From the NCBI GenBank assembly GCA_030044325.1, contig JASHWA010000115.1:1-9582 (forward strand): a stretch of 9,582 nucleotides of DNA, read 5' to 3'. The position numbers and the translations under genes are program-made. The notes under the pieces are model-generated. The model made no database searches, was not told where the DNA came from, and saw only the letters and a program-made list of their open reading frames with translations. The DNA comes from Bryobacteraceae bacterium. GTDB lineage: Bacteria; Acidobacteriota; Terriglobia; Bryobacterales; Bryobacteraceae. Below are positions 1 to 6,546 of the stretch, piece after piece; within the stretch, counting starts at the first letter, position 1, and every line of letters starts with the position of its first letter.

Positions 1-573
1 CAACTGCGCGAATTCGAAAGACGAAACCGCATGGCCTTCCTCGGCCCAATGAATCGCGTTCTGGCATAGATCGCTCCAGCGTTTCGATCCGAACCGCGCG
101 TGCGTCGCGGCGAGGCCCGGAATGAAACCGGGAATGCATGCCGCCATCGATGGCCGGCCTGGCGGCGAAGAGAATCCTCCCAATCCCGCCGGCAAGGGTC
201 GAAACGGCGGCAATCCGGACGGCAAACGGCCCGTGCTCTGAAGCTGATACGCCTTCGCCGTCTTGGCATCCCAATACAGCATGATCACGCTGCCGCCGTG
301 ATTCGACATGTGCGGCTCGACCGTGGCGCTCATCAGCGCGCCCGCCGTCGCCGCATCCGCGGCATTTCCGCCCGCGCGCAGCGTTTCGATCATCGTTTCG
401 GTAACCAATGGATGCGAGCTGCTGGCGACGGCGGATTTGTCGCGAACCACTGCCTTCGGCCCTAGCTTCGGCAGCGTCTCGCACGCGGCTCCGGCAACGT
501 CCTCCGCAACCGCGGCGAACGGCGCGATGCCGGCAATGGCGGCTCCACGGCTCAAGAATTGACGGCGTTTCAT
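1..573 (-). CDS. gamma-glutamyltransferase-like enzyme, N-terminal part (runs off left edge)
   Basis: The 191 visible residues match the start of the large subunit of gamma-glutamyltransferase (Ntn-hydrolase family, cleaves or transfers gamma-glutamyl groups of glutathione-like substrates outside the cytoplasm). Seen: MKRRQFLSRG at 1-10 followed by an Ala/Ile-rich stretch to about residue 23, which is a twin-arginine (Tat) signal. Then come GGNAADAATAGAL (68-80) and VEPHMSNHGG (85-94), the family's GGNAxDAAxA and VEPxxSGxGG blocks, and later IPGFIPGLAATHARFG (147-162) and the AEEGHAV block (178-183). The start at 573 is supported by AAGAGGAG about 5-6 bases upstream. The catalytic Thr and small subunit lie beyond the window, so activity cannot be judged. 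Odd points: the region that normally carries the substrate-binding Arg-Glu pair reads STGRLPSGLP (113-122), so the loop differs from the common form, and the Tat signal is unusual for a family better known with Sec signals. The gene lies 97 bases behind yfhO on the same strand. Confidence 0.85.
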   Translation of the reverse strand, partial: MKRRQFLSRGAAIAGIAPFAAVAEDVAGAACETLPKLGPKAVVRDKSAVASSSHPLVTETMIETLRAGGNAADAATAGALMSATVEPHMSNHGGSVIMLYWDAKTAKAYQLQSTGRLPSGLPPFRPLPAGLGGFSSPPGRPSMAACIPGFIPGLAATHARFGSKRWSDLCQNAIHWAEEGHAVSSFEFAQL

Positions 574-640
574 GGGATCTCCTCTTAAATGGAATCTACT
601 ACATCCGCGAGTTCGTCAAAGTTTGTCAACCTCATGAGGA
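574..640 (-). promoter_or_regulatory. possible promoter and operator of the GGT-like gene
   Basis: On the minus strand the 97-base spacer between the yfhO-family stop and the GGT-like start holds a perfect TTGACA (complement of 624-629). Immediately upstream of it is a perfect 10-base palindrome, CCTCATGAGG (630-639). A matching -10 at the right spacing is poor: the hexamer 17 bases away is GGATGT, and a better AT-rich TAGATT is too far from this -35. A strong ribosome binding site (AAGAGGAG) sits just before the ATG. A promoter with an adjacent operator is therefore possible, but only the palindrome, the -35-like hexamer and the ribosome binding site are directly visible. Confidence 0.3.
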
Positions 641-670
641 CCTCGCCGAAAAAAGCGGACGCGCGTTGAG

Positions 671-2848
671 TCACTTGACGGAACGCGAAGACAACCACAG
701 CAGGAATACCGCGAGCAGCGACGCAGCCGATAACCCGGCGCCGAGATAGACGCTCAGCGGGCGATAATCCATCTCGATGCGATGTTGCCCGCGCTCCACG
801 ACGACGCCGCGCGCGGCACCATAGGCGGCGTACACGCGCTCGCGCTTGCCGTCGACCGTTGCTGCCCAGTCCTTCGAGTATCCGTCGCCCAGGATCACCA
901 TCCCGCGGCAATTCATGGCCGCGTCGATCGATACGTGCTGCGGCTCGTGCCGGGCGAGACTTACCTGGTCACCGGAGCAGTTCTCTAGGCTCGGCATCGC
1001 GCCCATCAGCAGAACCGTGCGCCCGAAATCGAGCGAGGGATGATTCAGGTGCGGGCCGAGTTCCTCAAGGCTGGCGATCGGGAAAGCTTCGTGCACGGCC
1101 CAGACGCGCGGCATGGCGGTTGCGCTCTCGAAAACCTTGATTCCCGAAGCGCTCGAAAAGAGCTCGGTGAGCCCCGGCCGGGGGGCCTGGCGTGCGACCC
1201 AGTAGCGCACGCCGAACAGGTCGCGCGCGCGGGGGTAACTCTGCACTGCGACGAACGCGCGGGGCGCGGACGCGACGTAGCCCGCGAACGCCTCGACGCC
1301 GTACCAGTCGCCGAAATTATAGGGAACGTCGTCGCGGTTGAAATCGGCGCGATACACGCCTGGACGGCTCTTGAGGAACGCGGCGATATCGGCGTCGCGG
1401 GTGAGCACGTTCCAAAAGCGCAGCCCCAGGTCGCGATTGATCAGGTTGGCTTGGGCGAGCGTGCCGATTTCGAGCATCACCAGCACAACCAGCAGCACGC
1501 GCGCCGGACGCACATCGATAGCGCCGGCGCGCAGCGAGTAGAGCAGACCGAGGACGAGCACCGCGGCCAGCCCGGTGAGCGCGACCGGGCCGTCTGGCAT
1601 GGTCACCGGCGTGTGAAACGCGGAGACAACGGCTGCGAAGATCCAGATTGCCGCGGCGGCCGCGCCGCATCCCAGCATGATCCGCTTCACCCAGACCGAT
1701 TGCGCGTTGTCGACCAGAAAATCGGCGCCGAACGCGGCCAGAACGCTCGCGCCCAGGTCGAAAATCACGACGGCCATCGCGGGATTGCGCGCCTTCTCGG
1801 CGAAGGGGACCAGCGCGTAGACGATTCCGTCGAGAAGCGTCGCGCCGGCGAAGGAAAACACGAGCGCGCCCAGCGCGACCGGCACGAACCATCTGACCGG
1901 AGCTTCGCGCCAGGCCAACGCGACTCCCAGAATCGCCAGCGCGAGCACCACGATTCCCACAAACGGATTGGAGTGCGTGTACAGCCCGTTCAGAAAGACG
2001 CCCAGCGCCGATTCGGGGCTCAAGCTGAACTCCTCGTGTACCGCATATGGCACCGGCTCATTCCAGGCGACCGCGTGGCTCGAGTTGACCCAGCGCACCG
2101 CGTCGCGGCCGTAAGCGAGCCCGGGGAAGGTCTGGACGGCGCTCACCAGGATCATCGTGATCAGCAGCGCGCCGAACTGAAGCGAGCGCCGCACGCGCTC
2201 CTTCCGCGCGATGTGAAAAATCCACAAGCCGGCGATGGCGAACCCGGTAAACAGGGGGACCTGATGATGACCGCTGAGCCACGCGATTCCGAGACACGCG
2301 CCCGACAGGATCGCGTTCGTCACCGCTTTTTCCCCGCGCAGCGCTCGCAGCGTAAAAAGGAACACCACCGGCGACCAGACGGCTCCGTTCAGCATATAAG
2401 GCCAGGCCGTGGTGGCGACGAATCCTCCGAAGGCGAAGGCGCAGGCGCCCAGGATGGATGCCGCAACGGAACGCCCCAGGTCGCGACAGAGCGCGTAGCA
2501 GGCGAGCGCCGCCATGAAGCGGATCAGCGCCAGGTACCACTCGAGCGCGCCGTCGCGAATGAAGCCGCGTTTCAAGGGAGCGAGAAACAGCAGCCAGTTG
2601 AACGGATATACAGCGCCCGGCTCGCCTTGCCCGACGAGCGGCTGGGCGCTCAATTGATACGGGTCCCACAACAAGGGATGCCCGCGATGCCAGGCGGCGG
2701 CCTGCGCCTGAAGCCACGGCGCCACCTGGAAGGTCATGTCGGGGGAGTCGAAGGAACGGTATTGATTGGTCAGCAGGGTTTTCCAATGGACGGCGACGGC
2801 CAGCGCCAACAATACGAGGATCGGAAGAAGGCGTCGCAGATGGTTCAT
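671..2848 (-). CDS. YfhO-family multi-spanning membrane protein (GT-C-like fold)
   Basis: A 725-residue polytopic membrane protein. Seen: a first hydrophobic helix at about 8-25; an extracytoplasmic loop with acidic residues (SFDSPDMTFQVAPW, 32-45) and WDPYQLSAQPLVGQGEPG (61-78), as in the YfhO/GT-C superfamily; then many hydrophobic helices to about residue 465. A soluble-looking C-terminal part follows, with GDGYSKDWAATVDGKRERVY, which resembles the family's 'Y.pGW.a.vDG' block, then RIEMDYRPLSVYLG and a last helix (about 700-722). Known: some Firmicute YfhO proteins act in glycosylation of envelope polymers. The substrate here is unknown, and transfer of that role is inference. It is somewhat shorter than the 800-900 residues common in the family. 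The ATG at 2848 begins a good positively charged N-terminus (MNHLRRLL), but no clear Shine-Dalgarno sequence precedes it. It is divergent from the CtaG-like gene. A long open frame on the opposite strand is a codon-bias shadow. Confidence 0.85.
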   Translation of the reverse strand: MNHLRRLLPILVLLALAVAVHWKTLLTNQYRSFDSPDMTFQVAPWLQAQAAAWHRGHPLLWDPYQLSAQPLVGQGEPGAVYPFNWLLFLAPLKRGFIRDGALEWYLALIRFMAALACYALCRDLGRSVAASILGACAFAFGGFVATTAWPYMLNGAVWSPVVFLFTLRALRGEKAVTNAILSGACLGIAWLSGHHQVPLFTGFAIAGLWIFHIARKERVRRSLQFGALLITMILVSAVQTFPGLAYGRDAVRWVNSSHAVAWNEPVPYAVHEEFSLSPESALGVFLNGLYTHSNPFVGIVVLALAILGVALAWREAPVRWFVPVALGALVFSFAGATLLDGIVYALVPFAEKARNPAMAVVIFDLGASVLAAFGADFLVDNAQSVWVKRIMLGCGAAAAAIWIFAAVVSAFHTPVTMPDGPVALTGLAAVLVLGLLYSLRAGAIDVRPARVLLVVLVMLEIGTLAQANLINRDLGLRFWNVLTRDADIAAFLKSRPGVYRADFNRDDVPYNFGDWYGVEAFAGYVASAPRAFVAVQSYPRARDLFGVRYWVARQAPRPGLTELFSSASGIKVFESATAMPRVWAVHEAFPIASLEELGPHLNHPSLDFGRTVLLMGAMPSLENCSGDQVSLARHEPQHVSIDAAMNCRGMVILGDGYSKDWAATVDGKRERVYAAYGAARGVVVERGQHRIEMDYRPLSVYLGAGLSAASLLAVFLLWLSSRSVK

Positions 2849-2958
2849 GGGTGTGCAACTTGCTTCACGAGAGGTAATGTCCCTAATTGTTATACAGAAC
2901 GTGGGCCGGTGATGGGACGCTTTGCCGCGAACCTTGCAATGATGGGAACGAGAAGCAA
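2849..2958. promoter_or_regulatory. divergent intergenic region between yfhO-like and ctaG-like genes
   Basis: This 110-base spacer must carry the start signals for both divergent genes. On the minus strand, TATAAC (complement of 2889-2894) matches the -10 consensus at five of six bases and lies about 40 bases before the yfhO-family ATG; no convincing -35 is seen 16-18 bases further up. On the plus strand the same AT-rich patch reads TATACA. One copy of TTCACGA (2864-2870), the element that recurs in the spacer before the oxidoreductase gene, lies here. Only the AT-rich -10-like patch and the shared heptamer are directly visible; promoter activity is inferred. Confidence 0.3.
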
Positions 2959-3768
2959 ATGCGCGCGCTCACGATTGTTGCCGGCGCCTGGAGTTGGAAT
3001 GGCGGCGGCCTGGTATGCTGCGGCGTCCTTGTTCTGATTTATATCGCGCTGCGGACCTGGAAGAGTTCGCGCGCCACGCTGTGCTTTTTCGCGGCGGAGG
3101 CGCTGATCATGATTACCGTTTGCTCCCCGCTGGACGCACTCGCGCGCCAGTATTTGCTCAGCGCCGAAGCGATCGAACGCGTTCTTGTCGCGCTGGTGGC
3201 GCCCTATCTGCTGGTGCTGGCGGTGCCGAAGCAATCCGGGATCCCGCGTTTCCATCCGGATTATCGCCTGAGCTGGGTCGCCGGCATGGCTCCGCTGGCC
3301 GCGTGGTTTATGCCGCATCTGCTCAATGCGGCCGTGGCCAGCAACTCCATCCGGCTGGCTGAAGATGCGACTCTGATGGCGGGCGGAATCCTGTTCTGGT
3401 GGCCGCTTCATTCCCCGTTCTCCCGGCACCGCATCAAGCTGATGCCTACGTCACTCTTTTATCTTGCGGTCGCGACGGTGTGGTGCTCGCTTACCGGCCT
3501 GTTTCTCGCCTTTGCGCAACCAGGGCGGTTTACGCATTATGTTACCGGCGCCGACACGCTGCACATCGCCGACTCGATCATCCACGACTGGAGCCTGACG
3601 CGCGAATACGACCAGCAAACCGCCGGACTGCTGTTTTGGATTTTCGCTGCCTTTTGTCTGTTGATGGAAGTGATGCTGGTGTACCTGCGCTGGTTCAACG
3701 CGACTGAGGAAGGCGCCGCACCGGATAGCGCGAAATCCCGCGAAACGATGATAACTGACATCCATTGA
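2959..3768 (+). CDS. CtaG-like membrane protein (cytochrome c oxidase assembly factor family), histidine-poor
   Basis: A 269-residue integral membrane protein with about seven hydrophobic segments. It resembles the caa3_CtaG family, whose members help assemble the copper site of cytochrome oxidases. Family-like blocks: WSWN at 11-14 before the first helix; CSPLDALARQYLLSAE (55-70); LVALVAPYLLVLAVP (76-90); AGGILFWWPL (141-150); and EYDQQTAGLLFWI (217-229), matching the family's DQQxAGxxxW. Odd: positions where I recall histidines in typical members read differently. 'SAHMxxH' is SAEAIER (68-74), 'WHxP' is WFMP (116-119), and 'HxxEH' near 130-137 is IRLAEDAT. The copper-related function is therefore uncertain. 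The ATG at 2959 is preferred because the W-x-W block then sits near the N-terminus; a TTG at 2887 would add 24 unconvincing residues. The upstream GAGAAG is a weak ribosome binding site. No oxidase subunit genes are in the window. Confidence 0.72.
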   Translation: MRALTIVAGAWSWNGGGLVCCGVLVLIYIALRTWKSSRATLCFFAAEALIMITVCSPLDALARQYLLSAEAIERVLVALVAPYLLVLAVPKQSGIPRFHPDYRLSWVAGMAPLAAWFMPHLLNAAVASNSIRLAEDATLMAGGILFWWPLHSPFSRHRIKLMPTSLFYLAVATVWCSLTGLFLAFAQPGRFTHYVTGADTLHIADSIIHDWSLTREYDQQTAGLLFWIFAAFCLLMEVMLVYLRWFNATEEGAAPDSAKSRETMITDIH

Positions 3769-3893
3769 TTCCCGTCGTCGCGGAGTCCGGCCGTCCTGTT
3801 CACGAATCGACCAAAACGCCCTATCGTGAAATGCACAGTGTATTCTGAGAGCATGCAGTTCCCGGTAACGGCTCGTGAAAGGATGAGCGGGCG
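3769..3893 (+). promoter_or_regulatory. spacer with repeated TTCACGA/TCGTGAA elements upstream of the oxidoreductase gene
   Basis: The 125 bases between the ctaG-like stop and the oxidoreductase start contain TTCACGA (3799-3805) and TCGTGAA (3824-3830). These form a perfect 7-base inverted repeat around an 18-base centre. A third copy, TCGTGAA, lies at 3873-3879, just before the ribosome binding site. A TATTCT (3841-3846) preceded by TG could be a weak extended -10. The arrangement fits operator half-sites for a regulator of the downstream gene. A terminator for ctaG is less likely because no T-run follows the inverted repeat. Confidence 0.35.
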
Positions 3894-3897
3894 TTGA
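3853..3897 (+). other. possible 14-codon upstream ORF overlapping the qor-like start
   Basis: An ATG at 3853 opens a 14-codon frame (MQFPVTARERMSGR) whose TGA stop at 3895-3897 overlaps the TTG start of the next gene at 3894-3896. An internal ATG at 3883 ends at the same stop. The AAAGGA that would serve the TTG start lies inside this short frame. Translational coupling is possible, but a frame this short can easily arise by chance, and the ribosome binding site before 3853 is poor. Confidence 0.2.
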
Positions 3898-4850
3898 AAG
3901 CGCTGCGATTCGACCAGTTCGGGGCGCCTTCCGTACTCCACATCGACGAGGTGCCGCTACCTCGGTTGCAACACGGCGAGGTGTTGGTAAAGCTTGCGGC
4001 ATCGAGCATCAATCCTTCCGATATCGGGACAGTGGCGGGGCGTTTCCACTCTCACCTCCCGATGACGCCCGGCCGGGATTATGCCGGCATCGTGGTGGAC
4101 GGTGATCGCGAGTGGAACGGCAAGCATGTGTGGGGCACCGGAGCGGGCTTCGGGGTTGTGCGTCCGGGCGCACACGCGGAGTTTGTCGCCATACCTTCTG
4201 CGTGGCTGTCGGAAAAGCCGGAATCCTTGAGTATGGAGCAGGCGGCGATCGCCGGCGTGCCTTATCTCGCCGCTTGGGAGTCGCTTGTGGTGGCGGGCGG
4301 GTTGCAAAAGGGAGAACAGCTTCTGGTTACGGGAGGCAACGGAGCCGTGGGCTCGGCGGCGACCCAGATCGCTCACTGGAAAGGCGCCTCTGTGATATCA
4401 GCCGACATCTCGCCGGAATCCGAGCACGCCGATGTCTTCATCAATCTCAAAGAGCAGGACCTTGTAAGCGCGGTGCAGCAGGCAACCAGCGGCAAGGGAG
4501 TCGACATTGTGCTCGATACCGTCGGTGCAAACCTGTTCCGGTCCTGCCTTCGCGCACTTCGGGTTGGCGGAAGACAGATTGCGATCACCAATACCGCCGG
4601 TCCGGAAGCCGAAGTTTTTCTGAATCTGACCGACTTCTATCACAACCAACTTCAGCTCATCGGAGTCGATACGCAAAAGCTCACCGGGGTCCAAATCGCC
4701 GACATGATGACTCGTCTCCGGGAGGGTTTCGAAGCCGGCTATCTCCGGGTGCCGCAACCCGAGCGCAACCGGCTCGACCAGGCGGTTGAGGCTTACACCA
4801 AGGTCGCGGAAAAGAAGACGCGAGAGAAGCAGGTGATCGTCTTCGGCTGA
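3894..4850 (+). CDS. zinc-independent MDR oxidoreductase (quinone oxidoreductase type)
   Basis: A 318-residue medium-chain dehydrogenase/reductase of the NADPH:quinone oxidoreductase group, a cytoplasmic enzyme expected to reduce quinones or activated carbonyls with NADPH. Seen: the GroES-like N-terminal domain beginning MKALRFDQFG; SINPSDIGTVAGRF (38-51), with Asn-Pro-Ser where zinc alcohol dehydrogenases carry a catalytic Cys; PGRDYAGIVV (59-68); the nucleotide-binding loop VTGGNGAVGSAA (145-156); GVDIVLDTVG (202-211); and DFYHNQLQLIGVDT (247-260). There is no structural-zinc Cys cluster. After the second Rossmann strand (VISADIS) the chain goes almost directly to ADVFIN, so the usual helix plus 'LGAD' segment is about ten residues shorter than in common relatives; this may mark a subfamily. 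The TTG start is chosen because it gives the typical MKALRF opening, with AAAGGA ten bases upstream; no in-frame ATG fits. The physiological substrate is unknown. Confidence 0.85.
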   Translation: MKALRFDQFGAPSVLHIDEVPLPRLQHGEVLVKLAASSINPSDIGTVAGRFHSHLPMTPGRDYAGIVVDGDREWNGKHVWGTGAGFGVVRPGAHAEFVAIPSAWLSEKPESLSMEQAAIAGVPYLAAWESLVVAGGLQKGEQLLVTGGNGAVGSAATQIAHWKGASVISADISPESEHADVFINLKEQDLVSAVQQATSGKGVDIVLDTVGANLFRSCLRALRVGGRQIAITNTAGPEAEVFLNLTDFYHNQLQLIGVDTQKLTGVQIADMMTRLREGFEAGYLRVPQPERNRLDQAVEAYTKVAEKKTREKQVIVFG

Positions 4851-4948
4851 TCGATCGGCAAGTTCGAGCGGCGCGGCTTCATCGGGGCGAAGGATGTCGA
4901 CGCGCCGGACCGCCTGTGAACTGGCTATCGTCCGCAAACGAAACTACG

Positions 4949-5371
4949 TCAACCGGCAGCCGCTTCCGCCGCGCGCCGCTGCCGCACCGTCTCCCGGATG
5001 AGTTTGTTGAGCGTGGCCACATCCACGTCGGATAGCTTCTTGATATATAAGCATGCCTTTCCGCAGCTATTCTTGCCCAGCTTCTGCATCAACTCTGATT
5101 CCAGTACCGTCTCGGTGAGGTAGAGCGTGATGTTTGCCTTGCGCGGCGAAAAGGCGATCTGCATCCACTCGATTTCCTTACCATTCGGATAGACCAAGCG
5201 CGAATGGCCGAACCCGACAATGCCCGGACCCCACATCTTGGGTTCGGATTGGGTGGCCGCTTGCATCATTTTGGCGATCGCCCGGCAGTCCTCCCGCCTT
5301 TGCGCGTTCGGAATTGTTTTCAGGAAATCGGCGACCGAGGCTCCGGTCTTTCTGGTCTTCATTTCAGGCAT
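4949..5371 (-). CDS. DUF1801 (YdhG-like) domain protein
   Basis: A 140-residue soluble protein made of one DUF1801 domain. Seen: DFLKTIPNAQRREDC (15-29), the N-terminal helix that in the family precedes the 'W..GivGFG' block; here MWGPGIVGFGHSRLVYPNGK (46-65), then AFSPRKANITLYL (73-85), matching the family's 'FSPRK..ltlYl', and GKNSCGKACLYIKKL (99-113), a conserved C-terminal block with two cysteines. The length is typical. The biochemical role of the family is poorly known; some relatives are annotated as iron chaperones or ribosome-associated, and I assign none. The ATG at 5371 has an AGGA about seven bases upstream, favouring it over the ATG three codons later. It is convergent with the oxidoreductase gene across 98 bases that hold no clear terminator. 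It follows the TPR relic on the same strand after 52 bases, which must contain its promoter unless transcription reads through. Confidence 0.85.
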   Translation of the reverse strand: MPEMKTRKTGASVADFLKTIPNAQRREDCRAIAKMMQAATQSEPKMWGPGIVGFGHSRLVYPNGKEIEWMQIAFSPRKANITLYLTETVLESELMQKLGKNSCGKACLYIKKLSDVDVATLNKLIRETVRQRRAAEAAAG

Positions 5372-5423
5372 TTCGAAATCCTAGCACCTCGATTTCGACG
5401 CTGCTCGAACCAGCCGGGAATAC

Positions 5424-6477
5424 CTACTCCGCTTTCGTTCCCACGGCGTTCAGATGCTCGGCGATGTACTGTGCGTGCGCGCGGATCTGGGGATCCCTCA
5501 CTCCCACCTGGAGCGCCTTCTGAATTTCAATGTTCGTACTTGCAAAATCAAGGCTCGCTGCGAGCGCCCACGCGTAGCAGTCGAGCGTGAACACATCCTT
5601 GCGCCGTTCCAGCTCGCGCTGCGCGACCTCCAGGGCTTTCTCGGGCTGATGCGCGTGATCGGTGTAGTAGGCCATCAGCTCATGACTCGAGTCGTCGCCG
5701 ATATTGGTTGCTTTGAGAGATTGGCGTTCGAATTCGCCGAAATCTTTCTGCGCTTCCTCCGTTTTGCCGGCCAATTCGAGCGCCTCCGCCAGCGCGAACA
5801 GATTTTCGGCGTGCGGCGCGGCGGCGTAACGCGTGCGCAGGAGCTTCACGGCCTCCTCGTAGCGTTTTTGCGCGTTCCTCACCTGCGCGAGCGCACCGAG
5901 AGCGTAATGATAATCCGAAAACACGCCTAACGCGCCCGCCGCGAACATCTCCGCTTTTCGCCACATCGCCGCTGACCAGGTGCAGATGCGCGATCTGCGT
6001 CAGCAGCCAGGCGCGATCCTCCGTTTCACCGGGAGGCATGGCATCGTAGGCCATTTGCATCAGCTCAATCGCGCCGCTGAGGTTGCCGTGCAACTCCCGC
6101 AGGTAACCGGCGCGCGTCAGCCCCGGAATATTTCCGGGCCGTAGATCGAGCATCCACTGCGCCGCCGCGACCGCGTCCTTGTAATTGCCCAGCTCGACAT
6201 TTGCGTCCACCAGATAGCCGTACACCATCACGTCATCGGGCGTTTTCTGATTCAGTTTCGTCGCCGTTCTGAGCGCCTTGAAGGAATTCGTGACGCCCCA
6301 ATTCAAGCCATGCCCGCGTTCGGCGTTGATATACTGGACGCAACCGTCGACCACGTGTCGCCGCGCACCCACCGCGCGGCGCGCCTTTTGGGGACCTCGC
6401 CTTGTATCGCTCTGGTTGCCGCAAACATATTGACGCCGACTATTCTGTCCCACAGACGGAAGCGTTGAAACCGTCAA
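5424..6477 (-). pseudogene. frameshifted, 5'-truncated TPR protein gene
   Basis: Two overlapping minus-strand frames together encode one TPR protein. The first (from about 6345) gives LRTATKLNQKTPDDVMVYGY, ELGNYKDAVAAAQWMLDLRP and DRAWLLTQIAHLHLVSGD. The second (from about 5956 down to the TAG at 5424) continues with KAEMFAAGALGVFSDYHYAL, NAQKRYEEAVKLLRTRY, ENLFALAEALELAGKTEEAQ and DVFTLDCYAWALA. The join is at a run of four A residues (complement of 5955-5958): removing one A restores a 350-residue reading frame from 6477. Upstream of about 6345 the translation (ORF opened only by a TTG at 6477) no longer looks like TPR sequence, and an in-frame stop lies a little further up, so the 5' end seems missing or scrambled. 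As I remember relatives, they are longer at the N-terminus and have extra residues just before the C-terminal 'LNAVG' stretch. A sequencing error in the A-run cannot be excluded. No signal peptide is seen. Function unknown; TPRs usually mediate protein binding. Confidence 0.68.
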
Positions 6478-6546
6478 GGACGACGTGAACCAGGCTGCCT
6501 ACCCACTTTCTATGTCTTCGATAATGAACCGCAACGGTTACCGCGG

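Noticed and set aside
2887..2958. N-terminal extension of the CtaG-like protein from a TTG at 2887
   Set aside because: The extra 24 residues are hydrophilic and unlike the family's start, and the ATG at 2959 places the first helix where expected.
1040..3037. A 665-codon open frame on the plus strand, antisense to the yfhO-family gene
   Set aside because: Its translation is rich in Arg, Gln, Glu and His with no family motif or membrane pattern, and it mirrors the codon positions of the membrane gene. In GC-rich genes such long antisense frames are common shadows.
3799..3830. Inverted repeat TTCACGA/TCGTGAA as a terminator of the ctaG-like gene
   Set aside because: The stem is seven base pairs with an 18-base loop and no T-run follows; a third copy downstream fits an operator better.
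4851..4948. Possible gene remnant or terminator between the oxidoreductase and DUF1801 genes
   Set aside because: One frame reads FERRGFIGAKDVDAPDRL before a stop, but it is too short to assign, and I see no strong stem followed by a T-run for either convergent gene.
5945..5970. Programmed ribosomal frameshift in the TPR gene
   Set aside because: Joining the frames needs a +1 shift at a four-base A-run with no rare codon or stop at the site and no known precedent in TPR genes; a mutation or sequencing error is simpler.
6527..6539. Hairpin AACCG-CAA-CGGTT just after the CHAT gene stop as a terminator
   Set aside because: The stem is only five base pairs and no T-run follows on the minus strand.
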